This document shows positions 1 through 8,143 of a stretch of 64,000 bases of DNA, piece after piece (position 1 is the stretch's first letter; each line of letters begins with the position of its first letter). Source of the stretch: an uncultured Erysipelotrichaceae bacterium (GTDB lineage Bacteria; Bacillota_I; Bacilli_A; Erysipelotrichales; Coprobacillaceae). The DNA is taken from the NCBI GenBank assembly GCA_910588075.1, contig CAJUOS010000001.1, positions 62,001 to 126,000 on the forward strand, written 5' to 3'. Below the pieces are notes generated by a model that did not search any database, was not told where the DNA came from, and saw nothing but the letters and a program-made list of their open reading frames with translations. The translations under genes and the position numbers were made by a program.

Positions 1-247
1 TATCAAAAACTTCAACAATTGGTTCTAAAGTACACATCCCTATACACCCAGTTTGTAAAACAGTTACAGGTAGTTTAGCTTTTGCAACCTCTTCTACTAT
101 TGTATTTAATACTGGTCTTGCTCCAGCAGCAATTCCACATGTTGCCATTCCTACAACAATACGATATTTTTGATCATCATCCATACGCATTGTCATTTTA
201 TTTTGAGCAGCCTCTCTAATTTTCTTTAAATCCTCTAATGATTTCAT
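1..247 (-). CDS. [2Fe-2S] thioredoxin-like ferredoxin (HndB-like), 3' end outside the window
   Basis: The 82 codons visible encode the N-terminal part of a thioredoxin-fold [2Fe-2S] protein. A first cysteine lies in MATCGIAAGA and a pair in TGCIGMC, the ligand pattern of the HndB-type subunit of NAD(P)-linked [FeFe] hydrogenases. The start ATG (245-247) overlaps the stop of the upstream ATPase as ATGA, so translation is probably coupled. By analogy with clostridial clusters, the NuoF-like flavoprotein and the catalytic hydrogenase subunit would follow beyond the left edge; that is expectation, not seen. It would pass electrons between NAD(P)H and ferredoxin/hydrogenase subunits in the cytoplasm. 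Confidence 0.8.
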   Translation of the reverse strand, partial: MKSLEDLKKIREAAQNKMTMRMDDDQKYRIVVGMATCGIAAGARPVLNTIVEEVAKAKLPVTVLQTGCIGMCTLEPIVEVFD

Positions 248-777
248 TGAGATAATCCCTCCTTCATATAATCTTTTAACCAAACAATAACTTCTGGTTC
301 TGTTATCTTTACTTCTTCTAAAATACTTTTTATATCTTGAGTATTCATTATAAAATGAATATTATCAGTTTCATATTCAAATACATAGTCTATATTTTCA
401 TCAGCTTGAATTAAAGTCATTATTGTTTCAATAATATTTCCCATAATAGGAGTATCTATATGATTTTTAATAAATCTGGTTTTGACCTTTGTACCCTGAT
501 TTTTTTGGGAATGAATTGATAAATAACCACCTGTTAACTCTGCACTTTGCTTAAATAATGGAATACCTAATCCAACTTTACGTGTTGTCCTTGTTGTGAA
601 AAATGGATCAATAACTTTATCCACTTCTTCTTTAGTCATTCCTTGTCCATTATCTGTAATTTCAATATCCACAATATTCTTTTGAATACTATCAATAATT
701 CTTATATCAATTTGACTTGCTTGTGCACGTATAGAATTATAAGCTATATCTAATATATTTAAAGCCAATTCATCCAT
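244..777 (-). CDS. GHKL (histidine-kinase-type) ATP-binding protein of hydrogenase cluster
   Basis: This 177-residue protein is almost only a HATPase_c domain. It has an N-box (IAYNSIRAQ), a G1 box DNGQGM, an F-box-like DPFFTT and a G2-like GLGIPL, then the TGGYLSIHS strand. No phosphoacceptor dimerisation domain is present, so it cannot be an ordinary sensor kinase. The start was moved to MDELALNI because GGAGGAAACG lies just 5' of that ATG; a longer upstream frame lacks an RBS. The start overlaps the end of the PHP gene and the stop overlaps the [2Fe-2S] gene. Such genes recur in clostridial [FeFe]-hydrogenase operons with no settled role. A switch or anti-sigma-like role is inference. Confidence 0.75.
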   Translation of the reverse strand: MDELALNILDIAYNSIRAQASQIDIRIIDSIQKNIVDIEITDNGQGMTKEEVDKVIDPFFTTRTTRKVGLGIPLFKQSAELTGGYLSIHSQKNQGTKVKTRFIKNHIDTPIMGNIIETIMTLIQADENIDYVFEYETDNIHFIMNTQDIKSILEEVKITEPEVIVWLKDYMKEGLSQ

Positions 778-1465
778 AACGTTTCCTCCATAATCCATAA
801 AACTCATCTTTACTTATTTGATGAATAGGTTCACTAATCATATCTAAACGATGCGCATCACTATTCATGAAAAAAATTGTTTCTTTTAAAAATGGATATT
901 GTTCTTGTAAATAATCTTTTTGATCTTCTTTTGTTACCTCAATAGCATCAAAATCTAAAGAACCATTAATTTCAAAAAATACATTCATAATTGAAAATCT
1001 ATCAGACATTGCATGTGCTAATACAGCTATACCACCTAATTGATGAATCGATGCAATAACCTCTTTAATAGATAAATCTAAAGATTTAATTAATAATCTA
1101 GGTTCTTCATTTATAATTTGATCTAAATCATTCATAATATATTGATGACCAAAATAATCATAATCATTTGGTTCTTCAATTAAATAATTATCTAAAAATT
1201 GTTGAATATCATCTAGTTTTATATTTTTTAAAAAATAACCAAGAACATGAATTTCTTCTCTTGTCTGAATTTCAACACCATAAATATAATCAATTTTATC
1301 TTTTGCAACTTCTTCCAAATAATAAAGTTGTTTAACAGAATTATGATCAGATATAGCGATCAAATCCAAACCTTTAATATAAGCCATATTAACAATATTA
1401 TTTAATGTCATATCATCATCACTACAAGGTGATAATGCTGAATGAATATGCAAATCATAAAACAT
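770..1465 (-). CDS. PHP-domain phosphoesterase
   Basis: The 231-residue protein opens with the PHP metal motif DLHIHSALSPCSDDDM and carries further likely ligands in AISDHNSV, GVEIQ, AVLAHAMSD and NSDAHRLD, in the usual PHP order. PHP proteins are metal-dependent phosphoesterases of the TIM-barrel type. The substrate here is unknown. The start chosen (MFYDLHIH) is one base beyond the stop of the DRTGG gene, and the C-terminus overlaps the next ATPase gene by 8 bp. That places it firmly inside the hydrogenase-associated operon. A role in nucleotide or phosphopeptide turnover for the cluster is speculation. Confidence 0.8.
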   Translation of the reverse strand: MFYDLHIHSALSPCSDDDMTLNNIVNMAYIKGLDLIAISDHNSVKQLYYLEEVAKDKIDYIYGVEIQTREEIHVLGYFLKNIKLDDIQQFLDNYLIEEPNDYDYFGHQYIMNDLDQIINEEPRLLIKSLDLSIKEVIASIHQLGGIAVLAHAMSDRFSIMNVFFEINGSLDFDAIEVTKEDQKDYLQEQYPFLKETIFFMNSDAHRLDMISEPIHQISKDEFYGLWRKRYG

Positions 1466-1466
1466 T

Positions 1467-1796
1467 TTATAAACCTGCCTGATAAATTTTTTTACATAAT
1501 GTAAATGCATCCAATGATGATATCATTAATGGAATACCAAGTTCGTTAGCTTTTAATACTGTTTCTTCATCTGGTTCAACATTTTCTACAAAAATAATTG
1601 CACTAAAATCATTCAACTCTGCAACTGCAATCACATTGATATGTCTTTGAACAGTTAACCATACAGATTGTTCTTTTCCATTAGCCATAACAAAACTTAA
1701 TAAATCACCAATATAAACATCATAAATCTTTTTATCATCTTTAATTTCATTCACCAATCTTATTCCATCAACAAGACTTAATTCACTTAATTTCAT
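1467..1796 (-). CDS. DRTGG-domain protein (second copy)
   Basis: This 109-residue single-domain protein resembles the DRTGG ligand-binding fold (MKLSEL start, a central LLSFVMANGKE segment, then IAVAELNDFSAIIFVEN). It is a paralogue of the DRTGG gene at 3365-3718, with which it shares the N-terminal MKLxE pattern and length. It has no enzymatic motif. DRTGG domains are found in regulatory parts of nucleotide-sensing proteins. It lies 4 bp after the Fe-S hydrogenase-like gene and 1 bp before the PHP gene, so it is an integral operon member. Small-molecule sensing is inferred. Confidence 0.65.
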   Translation of the reverse strand: MKLSELSLVDGIRLVNEIKDDKKIYDVYIGDLLSFVMANGKEQSVWLTVQRHINVIAVAELNDFSAIIFVENVEPDEETVLKANELGIPLMISSLDAFTLCKKIYQAGL

Positions 1797-1800
1797 GTTT

Positions 1801-2964
1801 TCACCTTTTCTTTACACGACATGCATGGATATCGACTTTTCCATTAACTATTCCTTGTGCTAAACTTCGACAATTTGCAAATCCACAAGCTCCACAATCA
1901 TATTGTGGTAAAGTTTCAAGTATTTCATTAACTTTATTAAACCATATCATTCTTTCTTTCATAGATTTCATTTCTTGATGATTCATCTGACGATTTATTA
2001 AATAATCCTTTTCTTCTAAACAAGCTATTTCTCCAACACATTCATCTAACAAACTTTCAATGTTGTAACATCCTTCAAATGGATTAGACCAAAGATAATA
2101 TCCACCTATACATCCTTGATAGCAAGCATACATAGCAACCAAATCAACATGTTGAATACGATCAAATTCAATCAAATCAAGTAAACTTTTAGATTGATTT
2201 AATCCTTCCACACGAATAACTGAAAGACTTCTATTTCCAAATAAATCTTCTACATTATTTTTTACACCATATTTATTAATTTGTATAGGTAGCTTTTCAT
2301 AGTTTTTTAATTTATTTATTTTAGGAAAAATATGTGAAATACTTAAAGCATAATCAATATGAGATTGCATATTTCCAAAAGGTTTTTTTGCTAAAGTCAT
2401 TTTTCCAACACATTCACATAATGAATAAATACCTACATCTTTATTTTTAAACCTCTGTCTTATCTTTTTAGCAGCAATTTCAACAGGATAATCATAAGGA
2501 AGTATATGATCAAATAGAGTTGGATATTTCTTTTCTATTAATTCATTAATAGTTGGACAAAATGATGTTAACCAAATTCCTTCTTTATCTTGACTCTCTT
2601 GAATTGCTTTTTTATACAAGAACCCTTCTATATCACTATATTGTTCTACTTTATCAAAACCCAATTTTAAAATAGCTTGACAAATTCTTTGAAATTCATC
2701 AAAAGATTTCAAATCAGATAATAAACTGGTAGGTATTAAAGCAATATTATACTCATGTTCATGTAATGTTTCACTGATATGAACACCTTGAACTTTTAAA
2801 ACTCTTGAAGGACACTCTTTAATACAAACATCACAATGAATACATTGATTTTCATCAATACTCACTTCATAATTAACTATTGATATTGCATCAGTAGGAC
2901 AAGATTTTAAACACTTGATACAATTATAACACTTTTTATCCAACCAACTTATAACTGGTTTCAT
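1801..2964 (-). CDS. [FeFe]-hydrogenase large-subunit-like Fe-S protein (sensory/accessory type)
   Basis: The 387-residue protein has two N-terminal 4Fe-4S motifs (CYNCIKCLKSCP and CIHCDVCIKECP), a central [FeFe]-hydrogenase-like domain, and a C-terminal four-cysteine Fe-S motif (DCGACGFANC, final Cys in HACRVK). The H-cluster motifs are altered: TSFCP stands in place of TSCCP, the second is LCECVGK, and the third is ACYQGCIGG. It is therefore unlikely to be the main catalytic hydrogenase. Its architecture fits the putative sensory class described in clostridial clusters. It starts at an ATGA overlap with the RsbW-like gene. Redox or H2 sensing coupled to the neighbouring ATPases is inferred. 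Confidence 0.75.
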   Translation of the reverse strand: MKPVISWLDKKCYNCIKCLKSCPTDAISIVNYEVSIDENQCIHCDVCIKECPSRVLKVQGVHISETLHEHEYNIALIPTSLLSDLKSFDEFQRICQAILKLGFDKVEQYSDIEGFLYKKAIQESQDKEGIWLTSFCPTINELIEKKYPTLFDHILPYDYPVEIAAKKIRQRFKNKDVGIYSLCECVGKMTLAKKPFGNMQSHIDYALSISHIFPKINKLKNYEKLPIQINKYGVKNNVEDLFGNRSLSVIRVEGLNQSKSLLDLIEFDRIQHVDLVAMYACYQGCIGGYYLWSNPFEGCYNIESLLDECVGEIACLEEKDYLINRQMNHQEMKSMKERMIWFNKVNEILETLPQYDCGACGFANCRSLAQGIVNGKVDIHACRVKKR

Positions 2965-3368
2965 TCAAATGTCATCCTTAAATGTGTACCATCTTTTGAA
3001 GATTGAATATCAAATGTTGATGCACAACTCTTCATATTATCTAATCCCATACCTGCTCCAAATCCAAATTCTCTTGCTTTTTTAGAAGCTGTTGAATAAC
3101 CAGGCTTTAAAGCCAATTCAATATTTTCAATTCCTGGTCCTGTATCATCAAATGCTAATTTCACTTTTCCATCATCATTAACCTCAAATGTAATAGTTCC
3201 ACCATTAGAATGAATAACCAAATTGATTTCAGCCTCATAACATGCAATAGAAATTCTTTTTAAAACTTTAGGATTAATACCAAGCATTTTTAAGGTCATT
3301 TTTATATCTCGTGATGCTTGTCCAGCATCCTCATAATTATCTTTTAATATTGTATATGTTTTTTTCAT
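2961..3368 (-). CDS. RsbW-like serine kinase/anti-sigma-type ATPase
   Basis: This 135-residue GHKL ATPase is closer to the anti-sigma kinase branch than the gene at 244-777. It has an N-box in YEAEINLVIHSNGG, the ATP-lid motif FDDTGPGIEN, and a glycine-rich GFGAGMGLDNM. It has no transmembrane or sensor domain. ATGA overlaps join it to genes on both sides. In B. subtilis this fold phosphorylates anti-anti-sigma factors. No STAS partner is visible in the window, so any target is unknown; the DRTGG proteins or the Fe-S hydrogenase-like protein are candidates by context only. Confidence 0.75.
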   Translation of the reverse strand: MKKTYTILKDNYEDAGQASRDIKMTLKMLGINPKVLKRISIACYEAEINLVIHSNGGTITFEVNDDGKVKLAFDDTGPGIENIELALKPGYSTASKKAREFGFGAGMGLDNMKSCASTFDIQSSKDGTHLRMTFE

Positions 3369-3718
3369 TTACCTAATCCTTTTTCATAAAGACGTCCACA
3401 TGTTTCATACATTGTATAATTTGTTATAAATAAGCTAATATTACTCATTTTTGCTCCTTTTATCATATGTTCATCAACATTCTTCCCTCTAACCAAAAGA
3501 ACAGCAGCTAAATCCAATGTACTAGCAGTATGAAAAATTTGCATATTAGCAAGTCCTGTAATTAATAATTCTGTTTCATCAGCATCTCTTAAATGACATA
3601 AAGCGTCAGACATCAAATCACTTCCAAATGCACTTTTAAAGTCAATATCATAAACACCTTCATTATCAACATAAACTTCTTTACCATTTACAATTTCTAA
3701 TATTTCCTTTAATTTCAT
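3365..3718 (-). CDS. DRTGG-domain protein (first copy)
   Basis: This 117-residue protein starts MKLKEILEIVNGK and matches its paralogue at 1467-1796 across the whole length, with a conserved FGSDLMSDALCHL segment and a C-terminal cysteine. A longer frame upstream was rejected because the ATG at 3716-3718 forms an ATGA overlap with the stop of the NuoE-like gene. The protein has no catalytic motif and appears to be a small soluble ligand- or nucleotide-binding domain. Its duplication in one operon, each copy next to a GHKL ATPase or PHP enzyme, suggests paired regulatory modules (inference). Confidence 0.65.
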   Translation of the reverse strand: MKLKEILEIVNGKEVYVDNEGVYDIDFKSAFGSDLMSDALCHLRDADETELLITGLANMQIFHTASTLDLAAVLLVRGKNVDEHMIKGAKMSNISLFITNYTMYETCGRLYEKGLGK

Positions 3719-4206
3719 GCCATAACTTCTTCTTTCTTGTAATTTAAAACAAGCATTTTTAAATCTTCCAATTGTTTTGTACAACCAAAAACAGTTCCAT
3801 CAACACTAACAACTGGTGCCAATCCACATGCCCCTACACAACGTGTTGCATCAATAGAGAAAATACCATCTTCACTTGTTCCATTAACAGGAGCTCCAGT
3901 CATTTCTACCAATAAATCTAAAATTGTTTGTGAGCCATTAACATAACAAGCAGTTCCCAAACAAACACTAATGACATGTTTACCTTTTGGTTCAGTTGTA
4001 AATTGGGAGTAGAAAGTTACAACACCATAAATTTTAGAAATTGGTTCACCCAATGTTTCACTCATTTTCTCCATTGCTTCAAAAGGAATATACCCTAATT
4101 CATTTTGAATTTCATGAAGCATAAGCTTAATAGGTCCTTTTTCATCTTTGTGTCTATAGACTACATCATCTATAAAATCCAAAGATTTCTGATTTAATTT
4201 TTTCAT
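3715..4206 (-). CDS. NuoE/HydC-like [2Fe-2S] subunit of NAD(P)-linked hydrogenase
   Basis: The 163-residue protein is a full-length thioredoxin-like [2Fe-2S] subunit. The four ligands lie in the patterns CLGTAC and CVGACG, and the N-terminal helical region (LMLHEIQNELGYIP, then YGVVTFYSQF) is the conserved NuoE face. In bifurcating or NAD(P)-linked [FeFe] hydrogenases it works with a NuoF-type flavoprotein. It is the first gene of the operon. An RBS (GAGGTGAGA) precedes the ATG, and a promoter-like region lies upstream with a palindrome over the expected transcription start. Confidence 0.9.
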   Translation of the reverse strand: MKKLNQKSLDFIDDVVYRHKDEKGPIKLMLHEIQNELGYIPFEAMEKMSETLGEPISKIYGVVTFYSQFTTEPKGKHVISVCLGTACYVNGSQTILDLLVEMTGAPVNGTSEDGIFSIDATRCVGACGLAPVVSVDGTVFGCTKQLEDLKMLVLNYKKEEVMA

Positions 4207-4257
4207 ATTCTCACCTCTACTTATATATTCATATTACAAATAATATATATCTATATT

Positions 4258-4284
4258 TATTTGTATATATTTACAAATATTATA
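4258..4284 (-). promoter_or_regulatory. Candidate hydrogenase operon promoter (-10) with overlapping palindrome
   Basis: On the minus strand a TATAAT hexamer (4279-4284) is directly followed by a perfect 8-bp inverted repeat, TATTTGTA / TACAAATA, with a 6-bp spacer (4258-4279). That places the palindrome at the expected transcription start, a usual operator position. No good -35 is seen at 17 bp. The repeat is not a textbook Rex site, so the regulator is unknown. Confidence 0.4.
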
Positions 4285-4321
4285 ACATAATTTTCATATA
4301 TGAGAAACCGTTTTCAATAGT

Positions 4322-4362
4322 TTCGAAAAAAACTGCTAATATTTTATATTAACAGTTTTTTC
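4322..4362 (-). terminator. Rho-independent terminator after transketolase
   Basis: The arms AAAAAACTG and CAGTTTTTT enclose an AT-rich loop just 3' of the transketolase stop. The minus-strand T run makes it an intrinsic terminator separating tkt from the hydrogenase operon promoter. Confidence 0.75.
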
Positions 4363-4364
4363 TT

Positions 4365-6338
4365 CTACATATTTAAAAAAGTATTAACAACATTTTCTAC
4401 TGTAAATCCATAATTTGGAATAACAATATTAGCTGGTGCGCTTGTTCCAAATTGATTAACAGAAATCATTTTTCCATCTAATCCTATGTATTTATGCCAA
4501 CCAAAATCAATCCCCATTTCAATACCTAAACGTTTACGCATAGAATGTGGTAAAACTGATTCTTTATATTCATCAGATTGTTGATTAAACAACTCCATAG
4601 ATGGCATTGAAACCACACGAACATCATGTCCCTTTTCTAATAATTCATTTTTAGCCTTTATAGCTAATTCTACTTCACTACCACTTGCTATTATAATACC
4701 ATCCAAATGTTCTTTCTCTGGTGATACAATATATGCTCCTTTAGAAACATCTTCAAATGTTGCTTTTGTTATATTAGAAACATTTTGTCTAGTTAAAATC
4801 AAAGCAGTTGGTTTATCCTTTGTTTCGATAGCAATTTTCCATGCAGCACTCATTTCATAAGCATCTGCTGGTCTTAACACTTGAATATCTACCATAGAAC
4901 GCATCATAGCCAATTGCTCAATAGGTTGATGAGTTGGTCCATCTTCTCCAACAGCAATAGAATCATGAGATAATGGTAAAATAATTGGTAATTTCATCAA
5001 ACATGACATTCTCAATGCTGCTTTAAAATAATCACTAAACACTAAGAATCCACCAGCAGCTACCTTAATTCCCTTATGAAGGGTTATACCATTCATAATA
5101 GATACCATAGCAAATTCTCTAATTCCAAAATAAAGATTACGTCCTGTATAATTTTCACAACTAAAACGTCCACCATCTTTGATAACAGTTTTTGTTGAAC
5201 TTGCTAAATCAGCAGTTCCAGATAAAAATGTTGAATTTTGTTTAGCAATAGCATTAATAAGCTTTTCACTCGTATTACGAGTTGCTTCACTTAATCCATA
5301 TGGGAAATCATTAACTAAATCTTCATAATCAAAAGTATAGTTTCCTTGTATTGCTTGTTGTAACTCATTGTATAAATCTGGATATTTTTCCTCATATGCT
5401 TTTAATGATTTATTCCATTTATTATATAAACGTCTACCACGATCATATATATTCTTTTTAAAATCTTGATAAACTTCTTTTGGAACAAAGAAATCATCAT
5501 AATCAAATCCATATGATAATTTAGCATTTTTTCCATCTTCACACCCTAAAGGTGATCCATGAACTTGACTTGTCCCTTGATTTTTAGAACCATAACCAAT
5601 AATTGTATCAATAATAATCATTGTTGGTTTGAATTTTTCTTTTTTACCTTTTTTAATAGCTTTTAAAATAGCTTGAATATCATTTCCATCATCAACACAA
5701 AGCACTTGCCATCCCATAGCTTCATATCTCTTTTTGACATTTTCACTAAATGAATAATCTATAGGTCCATCCAATGTTACATGATTAGAATCATATAATA
5801 CAATTAATTTTCCTAATGATAAATGTCCAGCAATTGAAGAAGCCTCATAAGTTACTCCTTCTTGCATATCTCCATCACCACATAATACATATGTATAATG
5901 ATCAACAATATCAAATTCTTCCTGATTATATTTTTCTGCTAAAAAGCGTTCTGCCATAGCCATTCCTATAGCCATAGGAATTCCTTGTCCCAAAGGTCCA
6001 CTTGATGCATCTACTCCATCTGTTATATCAATTTCTGGATGTCCAGGTGTACGACTTTTCCATTGTCTAAATGCTTTTAAATCATCCATCGTCAAGTCAA
6101 ATCCAGATAAATGTAATAAACTATATAACAAAGATGATGCATGTCCACTTGCTAAAACAAATCGATCTCTATTGAACCATTGAGATTCTTTGGGAAAAAT
6201 CTTCAATTCGTTTGTAAATAAAGTATATAAAGCTGGTGCAGATCCTAAAACCATACCAGGATGCCCTGAATTAGCTTTATTAATCATATCAATTCCTAAA
6301 GATCTAATTGTTGCTATTGATAACTCTGCTTGATTCAT
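4365..6338 (-). CDS. tkt: Transketolase
   Basis: The 657-residue protein has the normal length and domains of transketolase. The thiamine diphosphate domain carries SGHPGM near residue 26 and the metal/ThDP motif CGDGDMQEG near 155. The pyrimidine domain carries the GIREFAM glutamate and THDS-like HDSIAVGEDGPTHQP, and a C-terminal domain follows. It transfers two-carbon units between ketose and aldose phosphates in the non-oxidative pentose phosphate pathway. A strong GAGGAGG lies 5' of the chosen ATG. It is a single-gene unit here, with its own terminator downstream. Confidence 0.97.
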   Translation of the reverse strand: MNQAELSIATIRSLGIDMINKANSGHPGMVLGSAPALYTLFTNELKIFPKESQWFNRDRFVLASGHASSLLYSLLHLSGFDLTMDDLKAFRQWKSRTPGHPEIDITDGVDASSGPLGQGIPMAIGMAMAERFLAEKYNQEEFDIVDHYTYVLCGDGDMQEGVTYEASSIAGHLSLGKLIVLYDSNHVTLDGPIDYSFSENVKKRYEAMGWQVLCVDDGNDIQAILKAIKKGKKEKFKPTMIIIDTIIGYGSKNQGTSQVHGSPLGCEDGKNAKLSYGFDYDDFFVPKEVYQDFKKNIYDRGRRLYNKWNKSLKAYEEKYPDLYNELQQAIQGNYTFDYEDLVNDFPYGLSEATRNTSEKLINAIAKQNSTFLSGTADLASSTKTVIKDGGRFSCENYTGRNLYFGIREFAMVSIMNGITLHKGIKVAAGGFLVFSDYFKAALRMSCLMKLPIILPLSHDSIAVGEDGPTHQPIEQLAMMRSMVDIQVLRPADAYEMSAAWKIAIETKDKPTALILTRQNVSNITKATFEDVSKGAYIVSPEKEHLDGIIIASGSEVELAIKAKNELLEKGHDVRVVSMPSMELFNQQSDEYKESVLPHSMRKRLGIEMGIDFGWHKYIGLDGKMISVNQFGTSAPANIVIPNYGFTVENVVNTFLNM

Positions 6339-6422
6339 TCTCCATTTTCCTCCTCAAAACACATAGTTATTATACACAAAATAACTACATTAGGAAACTC
6401 TTATTTAATAAATTTGTCGAAT

Positions 6423-6653
6423 TTAATTCATTTTTTTCATTTTTTTAATTTTGTGAGGGGTTACATCTTGACCGTTAGCATCAACTACCTTTATATTTTT
6501 AAGTTGTTGTTTAAAACCACTTCTAAAAGCACGTAAATAGGCTTGCCTTAATTCTTGTTGTCTTTCTTTTTCCTCATCAGTCAATCCAATAGTTTTACTT
6601 TTATGAGCAAGCTCATTAATCTCTTTAATCATTTCATCACTTATTTTTGCCAT
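6423..6653 (-). CDS. DUF896 (YnzC/UPF0291) family protein
   Basis: This 76-residue basic protein has the YnzC signature: an N-terminal helical hairpin (ISDEMIKEINELAHKSK) followed by GLTDEEKERQQELRQAYL and a basic tail with VVDANGQDVTP. The family is widespread in Bacillota with no firmly assigned function; in B. subtilis a member sits in the LexA-regulated yneA region. Here it lies between tkt and the 6S RNA locus. A TATAAT-like hexamer for tkt lies downstream of its stop. The function is unassigned. Confidence 0.85.
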   Translation of the reverse strand: MAKISDEMIKEINELAHKSKTIGLTDEEKERQQELRQAYLRAFRSGFKQQLKNIKVVDANGQDVTPHKIKKMKKMN

Positions 6654-6671
6654 AAATCCTCCATATATAAA

Positions 6672-6830
6672 AAGACCTAAGAGCTTTTAGATATTATCCC
6701 TGGTTTATACAGGTGGGTATCTTGTGTTCGATTTTAGGATTCCTATTCATAGATAGGCTTTCAACACCATCGACCAACAATCAGATTCCCTTATCTATCG
6801 TGTAGGAAATACATATTCTCTTAGGTCAGC
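6672..6830 (-). ncRNA. ssrS: Probable 6S RNA
   Basis: About 155 nt on the minus strand start GACCTAAGAG and end CTCTTAGGTC, a perfect 10-bp closing stem (6818-6827 with 6674-6683). The interior is a long imperfect hairpin with a central unpaired region and a 3' segment ACCCACCTG...CAGG, as remembered for Gram-positive 6S RNAs. A TATAAT -10 lies directly upstream, and a T-rich stretch (CTTTTTATATA) follows the 3' arm. 6S RNA binds the RNA polymerase housekeeping holoenzyme and mimics an open promoter. The family call rests on structure and recall, not a covariance-model search. Confidence 0.7.
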
Positions 6831-6833
6831 CAC

Positions 6834-6861
6834 ATTATAACATAAAAATTATATCTGTAAA
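6834..6861 (-). promoter_or_regulatory. Promoter of the 6S RNA gene
   Basis: Minus-strand TTTACA (6856-6861) and TATAAT (6834-6839) are separated by 16 bp. Initiation about 7 bp downstream would fall at the 5' end of the closing stem of the RNA. This also fixes the transcribed strand. Confidence 0.65.
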
Positions 6862-6862
6862 C

Positions 6863-8143
6863 CTACTTTGAGGTAACTATAAATGTACTCGTTAAATTTT
6901 CCTGAAATAATGGTTTCAATTCTTCCATATCTTCTAAGGTTAAATGAGATAATGTATCAATCAAATCAAAAATAATATGTCCTTCAAAATAATAACGACT
7001 AAATAAGTTTGCTATTCCTTCAGGACTATTAAATACACTAATTAATACTCCTATATTTTTCTTTTTAACTCTTTCAAAATCTATTTCACTTATTTGATAA
7101 TCTTTCATTGTTTGAATAAGTTCAATAATTTTACTTTTTAAACGCTCTGGTTCAAAAGTATCTCCACCTATTTGTAAAAAACAATAATCCCTTTCTTGGG
7201 TAAAATTAGCACTAAAACTAGAATTAATTAAACCTTCATCAATCCATTTCTCATATAAAGGTGAACTTTTTGCAAACAACAAATCTAACAATAAATTCAT
7301 TGCTAACTCTCTTTTTAATTTATGATTTACATCAATCAAAATATCATTAATTTTCATTGATACAATAACTTTAGGCATCACAACATCCATTTTTAAAACT
7401 TCATATTTTTTATCAATTTCCAATGGTTCTTCATGTTTAAACCTCTGAATATCCGATTCATTATGAAATTTTTTCTTCTCTTGATTTTGGCGTATTCTTT
7501 CCATTGTTTCTTGAACATCTATATTACCAACAATAAATAACATCATATTACTAGGATGATAAAAAGTACGATAGCATTTTTCTAAAACTTCTTTGTTAAT
7601 TTCATTAACCGTTTCTACTGTACCTGCAATATCTATTTTTACAGGATGTTTTTGATATAAATTTTGAATACTTCCAAAATAACAACGCCAATCAGGATCA
7701 TCATCATACATTCCAATTTCTTGATTAATAATCCCCTTTTCTTTTTCAACTGTTTCATCTGTAAGATAAATATCTTGTACAAAATCTAACAATAATTCAG
7801 TACATTCCAATTCATGAGATGTTGTATTAAATAAATACGCTGTTCTTGATGATGAAGTAAATGCATTCGTACTTGCTCCTAAAGCAGCAAACTTATCACT
7901 AGCATCTCCATCTTGCATTTCAAACATTTTATGTTCAAGAAAATGAGCAATACCATCAGGAACATTTATCATTTCATTTTCATTTAACGGAATGAATGTT
8001 GTATCAATAGCTCCAAACTTTGTTGAAAATAATCCATATGTTTTAGAAAAACCTAATTTAGGTAATAAATATACTTTTAAACCATTATCCATTTCTTCAT
8101 AAAATAATGACTCTTGAAGAGTATCATACTTAATTGTTTCCAT
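6863..8143 (-). CDS. yfmH: M16 metallopeptidase YfmH, EF-P modification-associated
   Basis: The 426-residue M16 protein carries the inverted zinc motif HFLEHKMFE near residue 69, followed by the downstream glutamate region, so this partner keeps the active site. It is the YfmH/YmfH type, paired with the inactive YfmF type encoded just upstream (14-bp overlap). In Bacillus the pair is linked to EF-P 5-aminopentanol modification. The start METIKYDTL was chosen because AAGGAG precedes it at the right distance; a longer frame runs through that RBS. The 6S RNA promoter begins immediately downstream. Confidence 0.85.
   Translation of the reverse strand: METIKYDTLQESLFYEEMDNGLKVYLLPKLGFSKTYGLFSTKFGAIDTTFIPLNENEMINVPDGIAHFLEHKMFEMQDGDASDKFAALGASTNAFTSSSRTAYLFNTTSHELECTELLLDFVQDIYLTDETVEKEKGIINQEIGMYDDDPDWRCYFGSIQNLYQKHPVKIDIAGTVETVNEINKEVLEKCYRTFYHPSNMMLFIVGNIDVQETMERIRQNQEKKKFHNESDIQRFKHEEPLEIDKKYEVLKMDVVMPKVIVSMKINDILIDVNHKLKRELAMNLLLDLLFAKSSPLYEKWIDEGLINSSFSANFTQERDYCFLQIGGDTFEPERLKSKIIELIQTMKDYQISEIDFERVKKKNIGVLISVFNSPEGIANLFSRYYFEGHIIFDLIDTLSHLTLEDMEELKPLFQENLTSTFIVTSK

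Noticed and set aside
4258..4279. Rex operator at the hydrogenase promoter
   Set aside because: Half-site and spacing differ from the TTGTTAA-N4-TTAACAA type; kept only as an unassigned palindrome.
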